Assembly (NCBI RefSeq): GCF_000715075.1
Contig: NC_134082.1
Span: 192,809,948 to 192,873,947, forward strand
Direction of reading: 5' to 3'
Origin: Nicotiana tabacum
Taxonomy: Eukaryota; Streptophyta; Magnoliopsida; Solanales; Solanaceae
Length of the DNA: 64,000 nt
The position numbers and the translations under genes are program-made. The notes beneath the pieces were generated by a model. That model saw nothing but the letters and a program-made list of their open reading frames with translations, did not search any database and was not told the origin of the DNA. Positions 10,624-21,399 of this stretch are shown here, piece by piece (position 1 is the stretch's first letter; every line of letters starts with the position of its first letter).

Positions 10624-13125
10624 ATGTTTTCGGAAATTCCTCTGCCAACAGTTCCTATGCCGGAGGATAGTTCGATCTCGGCCATCCCAACTTCTGAGTC
10701 AGCAACTACTAAGGAAAATAGGATTCTGCGTCTCCGCATGATGGAAATGTGGGACGCCTGGGCAAACAGAAAAGAACCACCAAATGCAATACCCGGATTC
10801 CCTAAGCTGTTTCCCAGGGCAATTGGGACCTCCAACATCCCCATAAGTTATCCAAATACCCCACTGGGATATCCTACCATTTCCGCCCACTTTGCAGGAA
10901 CACCTTCTAAGGCTCGCCCTGGGTGTTAATTTTAGGTGCGGTTTCAAACAGTCACTGCGCCATCTTGTTCAGCTATAGCACAACCTACTCTACCCAGCCC
11001 TAGCTTTGATCCAACATCTTTCACCTTTCAAGTACCATCTTTCCTAATGGAACCAACTCAGTTCACTACTAATTCCTACCCTCAGCAACCCCGATACGGG
11101 TTTACAGTAGGGAAGGAGAACACCACAAAAAACCCTGAACAAGAGGAGATTACCAGAAATATGAGGAGCATGGAGCAAAGTCTCAAAAATATACTGAGTC
11201 TGAGTGGGCAAAAGAGTGTATCTTATGCTGACCTGTGCATATTCCCGCACGTACATCTACCCTTGGTTTCAAAACCCCGACGTTTGAAAAATATGACAGG
11301 CATGGGGATCCTATTGCTCACCTCAAAAGGTACTGCAACCAAATACAGGGAGCGGGCGGAAAAGAGGAACTTCTCATGGCCTACTTTGGAGAGAGTTTGG
11401 TCGGCATCGCTTCAGAATGGTATATGGATCAGGATATATCTCGTTGGCATATCTGGGATGACCTGGCTCGGGACTTTGTCAGGCAGCTTCAATATGACAT
11501 CAACATCGCCCCTAACAGGAATTCATTGACAAATCTAAAGAAGAAATCCTCGAAGAGCTTCCGAGAGTATGCTGTCAAATGGCGCAAACAAGTGGCCAGA
11601 GTCAAGCCTCTACTAGATGGTTAGTGTCTTTCTTCAAGCCCAAGAGGCTGATTATTATCAAAACATGATGTCTGCGATGGGGAAGCCACTTTCCGAAGCC
11701 ATCAAAATCGGTGAAATGGTTGAAAATGGGTTGAAAACAAGGCGAATCTTGAGTCAGTCTACTATAAGGGCTACCTCCCAAGCAATCCAAGGCGGGTCTG
11801 GAGGAGTATCAAACCAAACGAAGAAGGAAGAAGAAGCAATGGCAACTTCAAGTGCAAGAAAACCCCGTCCACCCAGACCTCATTTCTCTGAAAGAAACCC
11901 ACAACACTACTATCCCCATCAAGATGTGGCCTATCCTATGGATCCTCAGCCATATGCAGTGATGAATGCACAATAATAAGTTAGGCCACAACAATGATTC
12001 AATCAAACGCGAGCTTCACTTCCCAAAAATAAACCTCCTCACCAATCTCAGTATAATCCCCAACCTCCACAAAATAATTTCCCTTACAACGCACGTGCAC
12101 GGGAGCTGCCAAGGAAAACAAACTTCACACCCATTGGTGAGTCATATTCTAGCCTTTTCCCCAAATTGGTCCAAATGGGTTTGTTGCAACCCGTACCCCC
12201 CAATAGGCAAAACCCAGAGTCACCTTCTTACCAACCTAGCACCCGGTGTGCCTATCATTCAGGGGCAGAAGGGCATAGTACAGATAATTGTTGGACCTTG
12301 AAAAGGGTTATGGAAGATCTGATAGAACAAAAGAGAATAGTGCTAAGGGATGAAGATGTTCCTAATGTAACCAACAATCCATTATTGGCCCACAACAACG
12401 GGCCGGTTATTGGAGTGATTTGTGAAGATAGAGAGTTTGACCCAGCTCTAAAAGCCATCATTGCCATAGTCGATGTGGAAAGGAAACCAAAGGTTGTCAC
12501 AAAACAAGACGAAGGGGAGAGGAAGAGTAAACCTACCCCTCAGAGTACGAAAAAGAAAGAGGAAACTAAAGTTGGGACAGCGCCCTCGAAAGATGTCGTT
12601 TTCTGTCCCCTGAGGCCAAAAGAAAGAACAGATGTCATTGAGTCCTCATAGAAGGTTTGAGCTAAACAAGGGTGCCAAAATGTATGTGCCCAAAGTGACT
12701 TACGTGGTACGGGGGCCAATAATTCCACCAAGGCTGAATGAGCCCGTGGTTATTGGCCGCGCACTTCAAAGCCCCGTGATAGATATCACTATCGTTCCAT
12801 GGAACTATAAAAAAGCGGTAATAACCTACAAAGGCAAAGAGATATTGGCAGAAGTTAAGGAAAATTACCCGGCTGAGAAGTACCTCATTCTGGAGGAAGT
12901 GAATAAGGCCACTAAGAAGCCAGTGAGTGTTGAAGAAGAAGAAGAAGCTTTCTTCTAGAAAATGAAAATGGCAGACTACAAGATAATCGACCAGCTCTAA
13001 AAGTCTCCTGTTCAAGTCTCTTTGTTGTCTTTGCTAATGTATTTAACTGAACATCAAAAAGTGTTGATCAAAACTCTTAATGAAGCATACGTACCCATTA
13101 AAACCATTGTAGAACAGTTGAGAGG
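10624..13125 (+). pseudogene. Element O gag
   Basis: This is the capsid/nucleocapsid region in several frames. It opens MFSEIPLPTVPMPEDS with a stop near 10,927. A proline-rich segment follows, then the retrotransposon gag core (11,235-11,624), which reads KYDRHGDPIAHLKRYCNQIQ, SEWYMDQDISRWHIWDDLA and FREYAVKWRKQVARVKP. The next part (11,617-11,976) is basic and proline-rich. A zinc-knuckle-like CAYHSGAEGHSTDNC lies at about 12,247-12,291. The tail (12,632-12,958) reads VTYVVRGPIIPPRLNEPVV and ends in a Glu run. At least four frame changes or stops occur. The product would have packaged element RNA in particles. Confidence 0.85.
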
Positions 13126-14123
13126 ATGGCGGAGAGGTTCTTTGCAGACAAGCAAATCTCTTTCAGCAAGAATGATTTGCCCTCGGAAGGGGCCGCTCAC
13201 AACAAAGCCCTTCACCTGACAGTTAAATGTGAGGGGTATTATGTGAAAAGGGTCATGCTAGATGGTGGTTCTGGGGTGGATATTTGCCCTCTCTCAACTC
13301 TGCAGCAGATGGAAATCGGTACTGAGAGAATCAGACCCAACAATGTATGTGTGCGTGTCTTTGACGGCATAACGAGAGATAAAATAGGGGAGATTGATCT
13401 GATCCTGACTATCAGTCCGGTGGACTTCGAGGTAACCTTTCAGGTCTTGGACATGGATACTTCCTATAAATTCCTCTTGGGAAGACCGTGGATTCACGCA
13501 ATAGGAGTTGTGCCTTCTACTCTCCACCAAATGGTGATATTCGAACATGAAGATCAGGAGATTATAGTTCACGGGGAAGATGAGCAATCGATTTATCGGG
13601 ACCCGTCAGTCCCTTGTCTTGAAGCTAGAGAAAGAAGTGAACACATAGTCTATCAGGCTTTTAAGATTGTGGTTGCAGACCAATGTGAAGAAGGAAACCC
13701 CATCAATTATGATTTCCAAAGAAATGATCAGGCATGGTTACAAACCCAGGAAGGGGCTCGAGAAGTCATTGCAAGTAATCGTCGAATCTATCACTTTAGC
13801 TGCTAGTGAGAAGTTCTTTGAGGTAGGTTTCCAACCCACATTGGCTGATGGAAAATGAGAGGATGAAAGAAAGAACAATGGTTGGGTCTTGTCTCAGCCG
13901 ATTCCGCATCTTTATAGGACATTTGTCAAGCCTAAATACAATAAAGAATAGGAAGATGAGGCCTTCACGGCGAGAAAATTGAAGAAATATGTGGGGCTAG
14001 GAGGCAGATGTTGTATGAAACCCACATGGTCCAACCAGGGGAAGGCTCAAGCATAGCTGAGGTGTTATACATAGGACCCAGTGCCAAACTGCAAAATTGG
14101 AAGGCTACTCCATTCCCAATCAG
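13126..14123 (+). pseudogene. Element O aspartic protease region (upstream of intron)
   Basis: The protease has MLDGGSGVDICPLSTL as its active-site block and FLLGRPWIH as the second flap-side block, both usual for plant TAT elements. The clean frame runs 13,126-13,806. Past stops, homologous-looking reading resumes at about 13,970-14,123 (EEICGARRQMLYETHMVQPG, then AKLQNWKATPFP) right up to a splice-donor-like CAG/GTGGGA. Protease would have processed the gag-pol polyprotein. Confidence 0.85.
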
Positions 14124-14335
14124 GTGGGAATCCCGGTAGTCCAGTATTACCACTTTTTCTACATCGTGAGTTATTTCAGGGTGTAACTCGGATGTTTTCT
14201 TTAGTTCCCTATCTTTAATTTCTAATGTAAACCCTATTATCTTCAAATTCAATGAAATGAAATCAATATTTCATCGTTCATCTCTCTACTCTTTCTGATT
14301 TTTGTTATTTTTTCTCTCTTATTTTTTTCTTTCAG
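14124..14335 (+). other. Candidate intron between protease and RT of element O
   Basis: A 5' splice candidate CAG/GTGGGAAT is followed by 212 bases with several stops. A long T/C-rich run (TTTTTTTCTTTCAG) then supplies a textbook 3' splice site. Ogre elements are known to carry an intron at this place, and splicing there is needed to join pro and pol. The donor choice is inference; the acceptor is strong. Confidence 0.65.
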
Positions 14336-15990
14336 TTCTAATAATGCGGCTTTAAATAACATGACATGCTTACGAACTTCATGCTCATATCCAAACACGT
14401 TGTCTAACTGTGAAATAATTGAACCAAGAACCGGAATATGATGAAGAAGAGGCTTTTAGGGAAATAAATCGAGAATTGGAATAATTTGAGAATAAACCTA
14501 AGCCGAACTTAAATGATACTGATCCGGTTAATTTGGATAGTTCTGAAGAAGTCAGGGAAATGAAAATAAGCATTCACACAGATGAAAAAACCCGGGACGC
14601 ATTGATTCAACTCTTGTTTAAATACAAAGATGTGTTTGCTTGGTCATATGATGACATGCCAGGACTAAGTGTTGATATGGTGGTTCATAAGTTGCCAAAT
14701 TACCCCGATTATCCCCCTGTCCAGCAAAAGCAAAGAAAGTTTAAAACAGATATTAGTGACAAAATTAACGAGGTCTCAAAACAATTGAAAGCGGGGGTGA
14801 TCCGAGTGGTTCGATACAGCAAAATGGTTAGCCAATGTAGTTCCAGTGCCAAAGAAGGATGGAAAACTCAAGTGTGTATGGATTATAGAGATCTGAACAA
14901 AGCAAGTCCTAAGGATAATTTCGCTTTGCCGAACATCCACATCCTTGTTGATAACTGCGCCAAATATGAGATACAGTCCTTCGTGGATTGTTACACAGGA
15001 TATCACCAGGTGTTAATGGATGAAGATGATGCATAAAAGACAACTTTTACCACACCCTAGGGCACGTACTGTTATAGAGTCATGCCTTTTGGTCTGAAGA
15101 ACACCGGGACAACCTACATGAGGGCCATGACTGCCATTTTTTATGAAATGGTGCACCAAGAGATAGAGGTGTATGTGGACGACGTTATCATCAAGTCCAG
15201 GACCAGGATGACCATGTTCGGGATTTGAGAAATTTCTTTGAGCGGCTGCGTAAATATGATCTGAAGCTAAACCCAGCCAAATGTGCATTTAGGGTTCCAT
15301 CTGGCAAACACTTGGGATTCATAGTCAAGAGGGGCATTAAGTTAGACCCAACAAAGATAAAGTCCATTTGAGACCTGCCTCCTCCAAGAACCACGAAAGA
15401 TGTTATAACCTTGCTGGGAAGATTGAACTACATCAGCCGATTCATTGCCCAGTTGATGTCTACATGTGAACCCATCTTCAAGCTGTTAAAGAAAGATGCA
15501 GCAATTAAAAGGACAGACGAGTGCCAAGAAGCTTTTGGCAAAATCAAAGAATACTTGTCGAACCCGCTAGTCTTCGTCCCACTTGAACTAGAAAAGTCTT
15601 TGTTCTTGTATTTGATGGTCTTGGAGAATTCTTTTGGATATGTCCTCGGGCAACATGACGTGACCAAGAAGAAAGAACAAGCAATCTACTATCTGAGCAA
15701 AAAGTTCACAAGTTATGAAGCCAAATATACCCTGTTGGAAAGAACTTGTTGCGCCCTAACTTGGTTCGCTCAGAAGCTTAGGCATTACTTGTTGGCCTAC
15801 ACCACTTATCTCATCACCCAGTTAGACCCTTTGAAATACATATTACAGAAACCAATGCCCACAGGGAGGTTAGAAAAATGGCAGATCTTGCTCACTGAAT
15901 TTGACATAGTCTACGTCATCCGCACGGCAATGAAAGCCCAGGCTTTAGCAGATCATTTGGTTGAAAACCTGGTTAATGATGAATACCAGC
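14336..15990 (+). pseudogene. Element O reverse transcriptase and first RNase H
   Basis: After the acceptor the reading enters a Glu-rich linker with one frameshift and stop. RT proper then gives LKAGVIRVVRYSKMV, VCMDYRDLNKASPKDNF and CYTGYHQVLMDEDDA. It continues through two stops (at about 15,034 and 15,058) to YRVMPFGLKN and the catalytic YVDD at 15,172-15,183. A one-base frameshift near 15,210 and a TGA at about 15,368 follow. RT then ends GRLNYISRFIAQL. The first RNase H (about 15,560-15,970) includes QAIYYLSKKFTSYEAKYTLL and LRHYLLAYTTYLI. The place of the usual first catalytic Asp in its LYLMVLENSFG block looks replaced, as is usual for the degenerate gypsy RNase H of TAT elements. Confidence 0.9.
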
Positions 15991-16049
15991 CTTTGAGCAC
16001 CTACTTCCCGGATGAAGAGGTAAATTCAGTTGAGATAGCATTAGAAGAC

Positions 16050-16440
16050 ACCCATGCCTGGAAAATATTCTTTGATGGAGCCATTAATACAAAAGGTGTT
16101 GGAATTGGGGCAATCTTGATCTCACCCACCGGTCAACATTATCCAGCCACAGCCCGGCTTCGATTTTTCTTCACAAACAACATTGTCGAGTATGAAGCCT
16201 GCATTATAGGTATGAATATGGCAATCGACCAAAACGTTGAAGAATTATTAATCATGGGAGATTCAAATCTGATTATACGGCAAGCCCAAGGAGAATGTGA
16301 GACTCGAGATGTCAAACTTATTCCCTACATGCAACATGAGGAAGATATTAGCAGGCAATTCAAGTCAATAGAGTTTAGGTACATCCCTTATTATCATAAT
16401 GAACTGGCCGATGCACTTGCTATTTTGGCTTCGATGCTGC
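16050..16440 (+). pseudogene. Element O second RNase H (archaeal-type)
   Basis: It lies in the same open frame as the preceding RNase H (15,411-16,811). It reads WKIFFDGAINTKGVGIGAI, then VEYEACIIGMNMA, LIIMGDSNLIIRQAQGE, and finally HNELADALAILA. The four acidic positions expected of an active RNase H (D in FDGA, E in EYEA, D in GDSN, D in LADA) are all present. A second, archaeal-like RNase H following a decayed first one is the hallmark of the TAT lineage. In an active element it would remove the RNA strand during reverse transcription. Confidence 0.88.
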
Positions 16441-16689
16441 CATACCCAGGCAATGCCCATATTGATCCATTAGAAATCCAAATCCGGGAAAGGCACGGTT
16501 ACTATAATACGGTTGAGGCAGAACCGAATATTCAGCCATGGTATCACGATATCAAAAGATTTCTGAAAACTAAAGAATACCACGAGCAAGCCAGTGGAGA
16601 CCAAAAGAGAACCATTAGACGGAATGCAAGTGGTTTCTTCTTGAGCGGTGATGTCTTGTATAAAAGGATTCCGGATCTCAACTTGTTAA

Positions 16690-17786
16690 GATGTGTTGAC
16701 GCCGAAGAGGCTAGAAGGATCATGTATGAAGTGCGTGCAGGACTATGCGGACCCCACATGAACATGTATGTTCTGGAAAAGAAAATCCTCCGAGCGGTTA
16801 TTACTGGATGACTATGGAAAAAGACTGCTTCAGTTTCGTCCGAAAATGTCACCAATGTCAGGTGCACGGTGATTTGATTCATGCACTGCCTACAGAACTG
16901 CATCCCATGTTAGCACCTTGGCCATTTGTTTCCTGGGGCATGGACGTCATTTGGCCGATTGAGCCGAAAGATTCAAATGGACATAGATTCATATTGGTCG
17001 CTATCGACTACTTCACAAAGTGGGTTGAAGCAATTACTCTCAAGTCTGTCACCAAGAAAGCTGTAGTAGACTTCGTGCATTCCAACCTTATCTGCCATTT
17101 CGGTATTCCTACAACTATCATTACGGATAAATGCTGCAAATTTGAATAGTCATTTGATGAGGGAGATATGTGAACAATTCAAGATAACACATCGGAACTT
17201 TACTCATTATTGTCCCAAAGCCAATGGTGTCGTCGAAGCAGCAAAAAAGAACATCAAAAAGATGTTGATAAAGATGATTCAAAGTTCTAGGCATTGACAT
17301 GAAAGGTTACCATTTGCACTGTTGGGGTATCGCACTACTGTACGCACATCGGTAGGAGCAACCCCGTACCTTTTGGTTTATGGCACTAAAGCCGTAATAC
17401 CCGCGGAAGTTGAAATCACTTCTCTCTGAATCATTGTTGAAGCTGAAATTGAAGATAGTGAGTGGGTCAAAACCCATTTGGAACAGTTAACCCTAATCGA
17501 CGAAAAGCGGATGACAGCAGTCTGCCACGGGGAGTTGTATCAACAAAGAATAGCGCGTGACTACGACAAGAAAGTGCGGCCTAGAAACTTTGAAGTGGGG
17601 AAACTCGTCTTAAGGCATATTCTCCCCCATCATCAGGAAGTAAAAGGAAAATTTGCTCCAAACTGGAAAGACCCATGCATTATCAGAAAATTGTTGCCAA
17701 AAGGGGCATTGTATCTGGGAGACATTAGAGGAAATGACCCTACAACAGTTGTAAATGCAGATGCAGTCAAAAGGTACTCTGTCTAA
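16690..17786 (+). pseudogene. Element O integrase
   Basis: The zinc-binding N-terminus reads MYEVRAGLCGPHMN, with the second His normally expected in GCHGPHMN-like context, and later FVRKCHQCQVHGD. A frameshift at about 16,800 separates the two parts. The core supplies GMDVIWPIEPKDSNGHRF (first Asp), TIITDKCCKFE (second Asp) and NGVVEAAKKNIKKM at about 17,223 (Glu), with stops at about 17,147, 17,296 and 17,427. The C-terminal part (17,478-17,786) reads YDKKVRPRNFEVGKLVLR and ends GNDPTTVVNADAVKRY. It joins element DNA to the genome; this copy is inactive. Confidence 0.88.
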
Positions 17787-19386
17787 TCCTTCTGCAGCAA
17801 TAACATTATCCGATTGGAATGACGAAGGCTTTTTATTCTCGCTACCCCAAACACACCAATACTTTGTTAACCCTTTGAGCTGGTTACCTTTCTTTCATTA
17901 CCCTCTTTGGAACTCGAAGACGTTTGTAAAAAAAAAGAATGATATATAAAAAAATGAAAAAAAATGAAAAACAAAAAAAACAAAATGTTTTTCCTGAACT
18001 ACGTTCGACTTGATTCCGAAAGGATATGTAGGCAGCATCTCTCTGGGGTTCGGTCACACAAAAACAAAAATCCAAGTTCCCCTGAAAGTGAAACTGGGGC
18101 AGATGTTATAATGGTTCGGCGATGATCCCGCCTGAACAGGTCCAAAGTTGTAATTTGATCCAAATCCTTTTTACCCAAACCTTGTTTAAGTTCTTTTGAT
18201 CAATCGGCAAATGGTGTTCAAAATCAGAGAATGTAGTTTGTTTGGATCTGGTACAATCAAGATGAGAGAAATAAATTGAGAAAGTCTTATTAGGGAAAAC
18301 CTACGGGCACCGTAAGGTGATGGTGAGCAGAGAAAATAAAAAACAAGAGAGTATTGTTAGTGAAAACTCGTAAAGAGCACTATAAGGTGACGGAGAGAAG
18401 AGAAATGAGAGAAATTGATTGGCGAAAACCCGAAAAGGGCGTTGTTGATCGAAAAGAAGTAGACCCTCACCACCATTGGCACTGAAAGAGTCCTGGAAAG
18501 GTTTCTCGGTTTTAAAACATGGTCGCAATGGGTTTATGATGAGTTGGATAGTTGTGCACATCAGCCATCCAGTCCAAGAAGCATGTCATGTCTATCGAAG
18601 TCTACACGCACCCCAGATAAGTCCTTCTTTCTTCCCCGAAATGGACACTTCTCCTTAAATTCACTTTCTTGTCCTTTGTTTACTTTTCTTTGAATCCCTT
18701 TCGGTCTAACAATGTTCTGAAACTAATACAAAGAAAAAGTGGCAAGATTGTTTTTTACAGGTTTCTGCTTAATAAAAGCCAAGTCCAAAGAAAAGTACCC
18801 AGTCTCGACGGTAGCGTCAAATCGATCCCGACTGACCATGATGATCGACGCTCCGAAATCAGAATTATTGAAAATGAAAAAAGAATCCAAAGTCGAAAGC
18901 CGCTAGAGGTAGAATAAGGTGAAAGGGCCAAAATCCCCACATGGTTGAACCGTCATCTGGAAGGTTTTGAAAGTTGAGTTCCTCGGTCTTAGGAGAGAGA
19001 TCAATCTTCAAAAAAGCCAGCGAACAGCAGAGGTTATCACCAAAAGAGTTGGGCCGAGATCAAGTGATTGAAGCAATCAAGGCCACAAAACTAACCACCG
19101 TTTCAAACTAACAATTGTTCATTGTTTGAAATCATGAAACAGGTGCAATCCAAAGAAACTTTGCAAGAAGCAAGTGCAACCAAACAGAAACTGCGCAAGG
19201 GCTAGAAACAACTTTGCGGCAAAAATCAATCCAAATGGGAAGTCTCCTCTAAATTCTTTCCTGCATTTTTGCTCATTTTCTTCAATAAAGAAAAAAAAGA
19301 AATGAAAAGAAGAACAAGAAAAATTCAAAATCATGGTAGCATAGGGTCTTCAATCTCAAGCTACGTCCTTTCCAACATAGGGTTCC
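17787..19386 (+). other. Element O 3' untranslated region, first part
   Basis: No gene is seen in these 1.6 kb. Stem motif copy 3 is at 17,996-18,057. Between about 18,245 and 18,455 there are roughly three loose tandem units of about 70 bp, each with a GAGAGAAA-type start, GAAAAC(C/T) in the middle and, in two of them, (A/G)TAAGGTGA near the end. The rest is unremarkable AT-rich sequence with A-runs. Confidence 0.6.
17996..18057 (+). repeat. Stem motif copy 3 of 4 in element O
   Basis: GAACTACGTTCGACTTGATT continues to GGATATGTAGGCAGC and GGTTCGGTC. Arms CTACGT (17,999-18,004) and ATGTAG (18,026-18,031) pair with one G.U. It lies just after the integrase gene. Confidence 0.75.
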
Positions 19387-20625
19387 ATTCCCTAGTCATT
19401 GCCAGCATAACCTGATAATTTTTTCCCACATAGGGTCTCATTCCCTAACTGCCAGCATAACCTGGTAGTCTTTTTCATTATAGGGTTCCACTCCCTGGTT
19501 GATCCCCAGCATAACAAGAGGACCTTTTTCTTTTCCGGCATAACCCGATGATTTTTCCCAGCATATCCCGTGGACCTCCCCGGCATAACCCGAGGACCTT
19601 TTTCTTTTCCAGCATAACCCGATGATTTTTTTCGGCATAACCCGAGGACATTTTTCTTTTTCGGCATAACCCGATGACCTTTCCCGGCATAACCCGTGGA
19701 CCTCTCCTGCATAACTCGGGGACCTTTTTCTCTTTTTTGGTATAAGCCTATGACTTTCCCGGCATAACCCGAGGACCTTTTCTTTTTTTCGGCATAACCC
19801 GATGACTTTTCCGACATAACCCGTGGACCTCTCCATTATAACTCGACGGCGTTTTTCTCTTTTCCGGCATAACCCGATGACTTTTCCGGCATAACCTGTG
19901 AACCTCCCGGCATAACCCGTGGACCTTTTTCTCCTTTCCGGCATAACCCGATGACTTTCCCGACATAAACCGTGGACCTCCCCGGCATAACCCGAGGACC
20001 TTTTCTTTTTTCAGGCATAACCCGATGACTTTCTTGGCATAACCCGTGGACCTCCCCGTCATAACCCGAGGACCTTTTTCTCTTTTCCGGCATAACCCAA
20101 TGACTTTCCCGGCATAACCCGTGGACCTACCTGGCATAACCCGAGGACCTTTTTCTCTTTTCCAGCATAACCCGATGACTTTTTCGGCATAACCCGTGGA
20201 CCTCCCCGGCATAACTCGAGGACCTTTTCTTTTTTCCAGCATAACCGGGTGACCATTCCCGGCATAACCCGTGGACCTCCCAGCATAACCTAAGGATCTT
20301 TTTCTCTTTTCTGGCATAACCAGATGACTTTCCCGGTATAACCCGAGGACCTCCCCGGCATACCCCCAGGACCCTTTTCTCTTTTCCAGCATAACCCGAT
20401 GACTTTCCCGACATAACCCGTAGACCTCCCCAGCATAACCTGAGGACCTTTTTCGCTTTTCCAGCATAACCAGTGGACCTCCCCTGCATAACCCGAGGAC
20501 CTTTTTATTGTTTTCGGCATAACCCAATAACTTTCCTGGCATAACCCGTGGACCTCTCCGGCATAACCCGAGGACCTTTTTCGGCATAACCTGGTCATCT
20601 TTCTAGCATAACTTGGCAATCCTTC
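19387..20625 (+). repeat. Tandem array with higher-order structure in element O 3' region
   Basis: About 47 copies by my count of a short unit built on GGCATAACCCG. Three variants alternate: a CCGATGACTTT type of about 22 bp, a CCGTGGACCTCC type of about 22 bp, and a CCGAGGACCTTTTTCTCTTTT-like type of about 31 bp. Together they form a repeating trimer of about 75 bp. Both edges carry the block TAGGG(C/T)TTCATTCCCT or a close relative. The array keeps long frames open on the minus strand in all phases (up to 279 codons of GYAGK/GLCR/RVMP repeats), an arithmetic effect of the repeat and not a gene. Tandem repeats at this position are known in Ogre-type elements. Confidence 0.9.
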
Positions 20626-21386
20626 AAATTTAGGGCTTCATTCCCTACTCTCGTGCTCCCAAGGATACACAATCCTGATTTCAATGAAGAAATAGGTTAG
20701 ATTTTTGTTGCAAATAACTCACAAAATTTTCCTAGTGAAAACTGAAGTAGAAAAGTTTTGTTTTTTTTGGTGTCCAAGCAGGTTTGAATTCGAGGCACAG
20801 GGTTCGAGACGACCAAAACAATGAGTCTCAATCCACAGTGAAGAAAAGAAGAAAAAGAACAAAAAAATGAACTCAAAATGCTGATATGGAGAGGGGTGTG
20901 GACTGCTCAAGATATGATTGAAGTCACAGGTTTCGCGTGTCCCACCTTGATCCAAAGCTGAAGAATGAAACAGCGGTTAGAGCCGATGAGCATCAAGATT
21001 CAGATCAAAGTCTACAGCAAGAACCAGCCAAGACTTAAGATCAAACTTCAAGAGATTTATAGATACGAATATTGTAACTCGTAGCTGATAGGATTAGCTA
21101 GCTTAGCTTTTTATTTTTTATTTTGATATAATAAGGAGTTTAGCAAGCAGTAGCAACAACAACAACAACAACAATAGTGAAATCACAGCTTCGAGGTAGT
21201 CCCAGCTACCAAAACTTCTTGAACTACACTAACCTGATTCTTTTATAGCCAAGGATATGTAGGCAACCTTTGAAGCAAGGTTCGGTCAGACTCTTTTAAA
21301 CATGCTTCTCATGGAGTGTCAAACGGGCAAAATCCCTCATAATTGCTCATTTTATCTTTGCCCAAAAATCCTTCGTGTCTCCGAGC
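20626..21386 (+). other. Element O 3' untranslated region, last part
   Basis: AT-rich sequence between the array and the polypurine tract, with a CAACAA run at about 21,160 and stem motif copy 4 at 21,221-21,291. I see no gene. Confidence 0.6.
21221..21291 (+). repeat. Stem motif copy 4 of 4 in element O
   Basis: GAACTACACTAACCTGATTC continues to GGATATGTAGGCAACC and GGTTCGGTC. In the first arm the fifth base is A (CTACAC, 21,224-21,229) and it faces T in ATGTAG (21,257-21,262). That pair is therefore A-U here, versus G-C or G.U in the other copies. The last arm pair is lost (C facing A). It lies shortly before the 3' LTR. Confidence 0.7.
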
Positions 21387-21399
21387 AAAGAGGGGCAGT
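21387..21399 (+). other. Polypurine tract of element O
   Basis: AAAGAGGGGCAGT lies directly before the 3' LTR start TGTGAGC. This is the place and composition of the plus-strand primer. Confidence 0.75.

Noticed and set aside
19392..20619. Long overlapping minus-strand ORFs of up to 279 codons
   Set aside because: They read through the GGCATAACCCG tandem array, stay open in several frames at once and give only low-complexity repeats.
19387..20625. CRISPR-like repeat array
   Set aside because: Units of about 22-31 bp follow each other without unique spacers, inside a plant retrotransposon.
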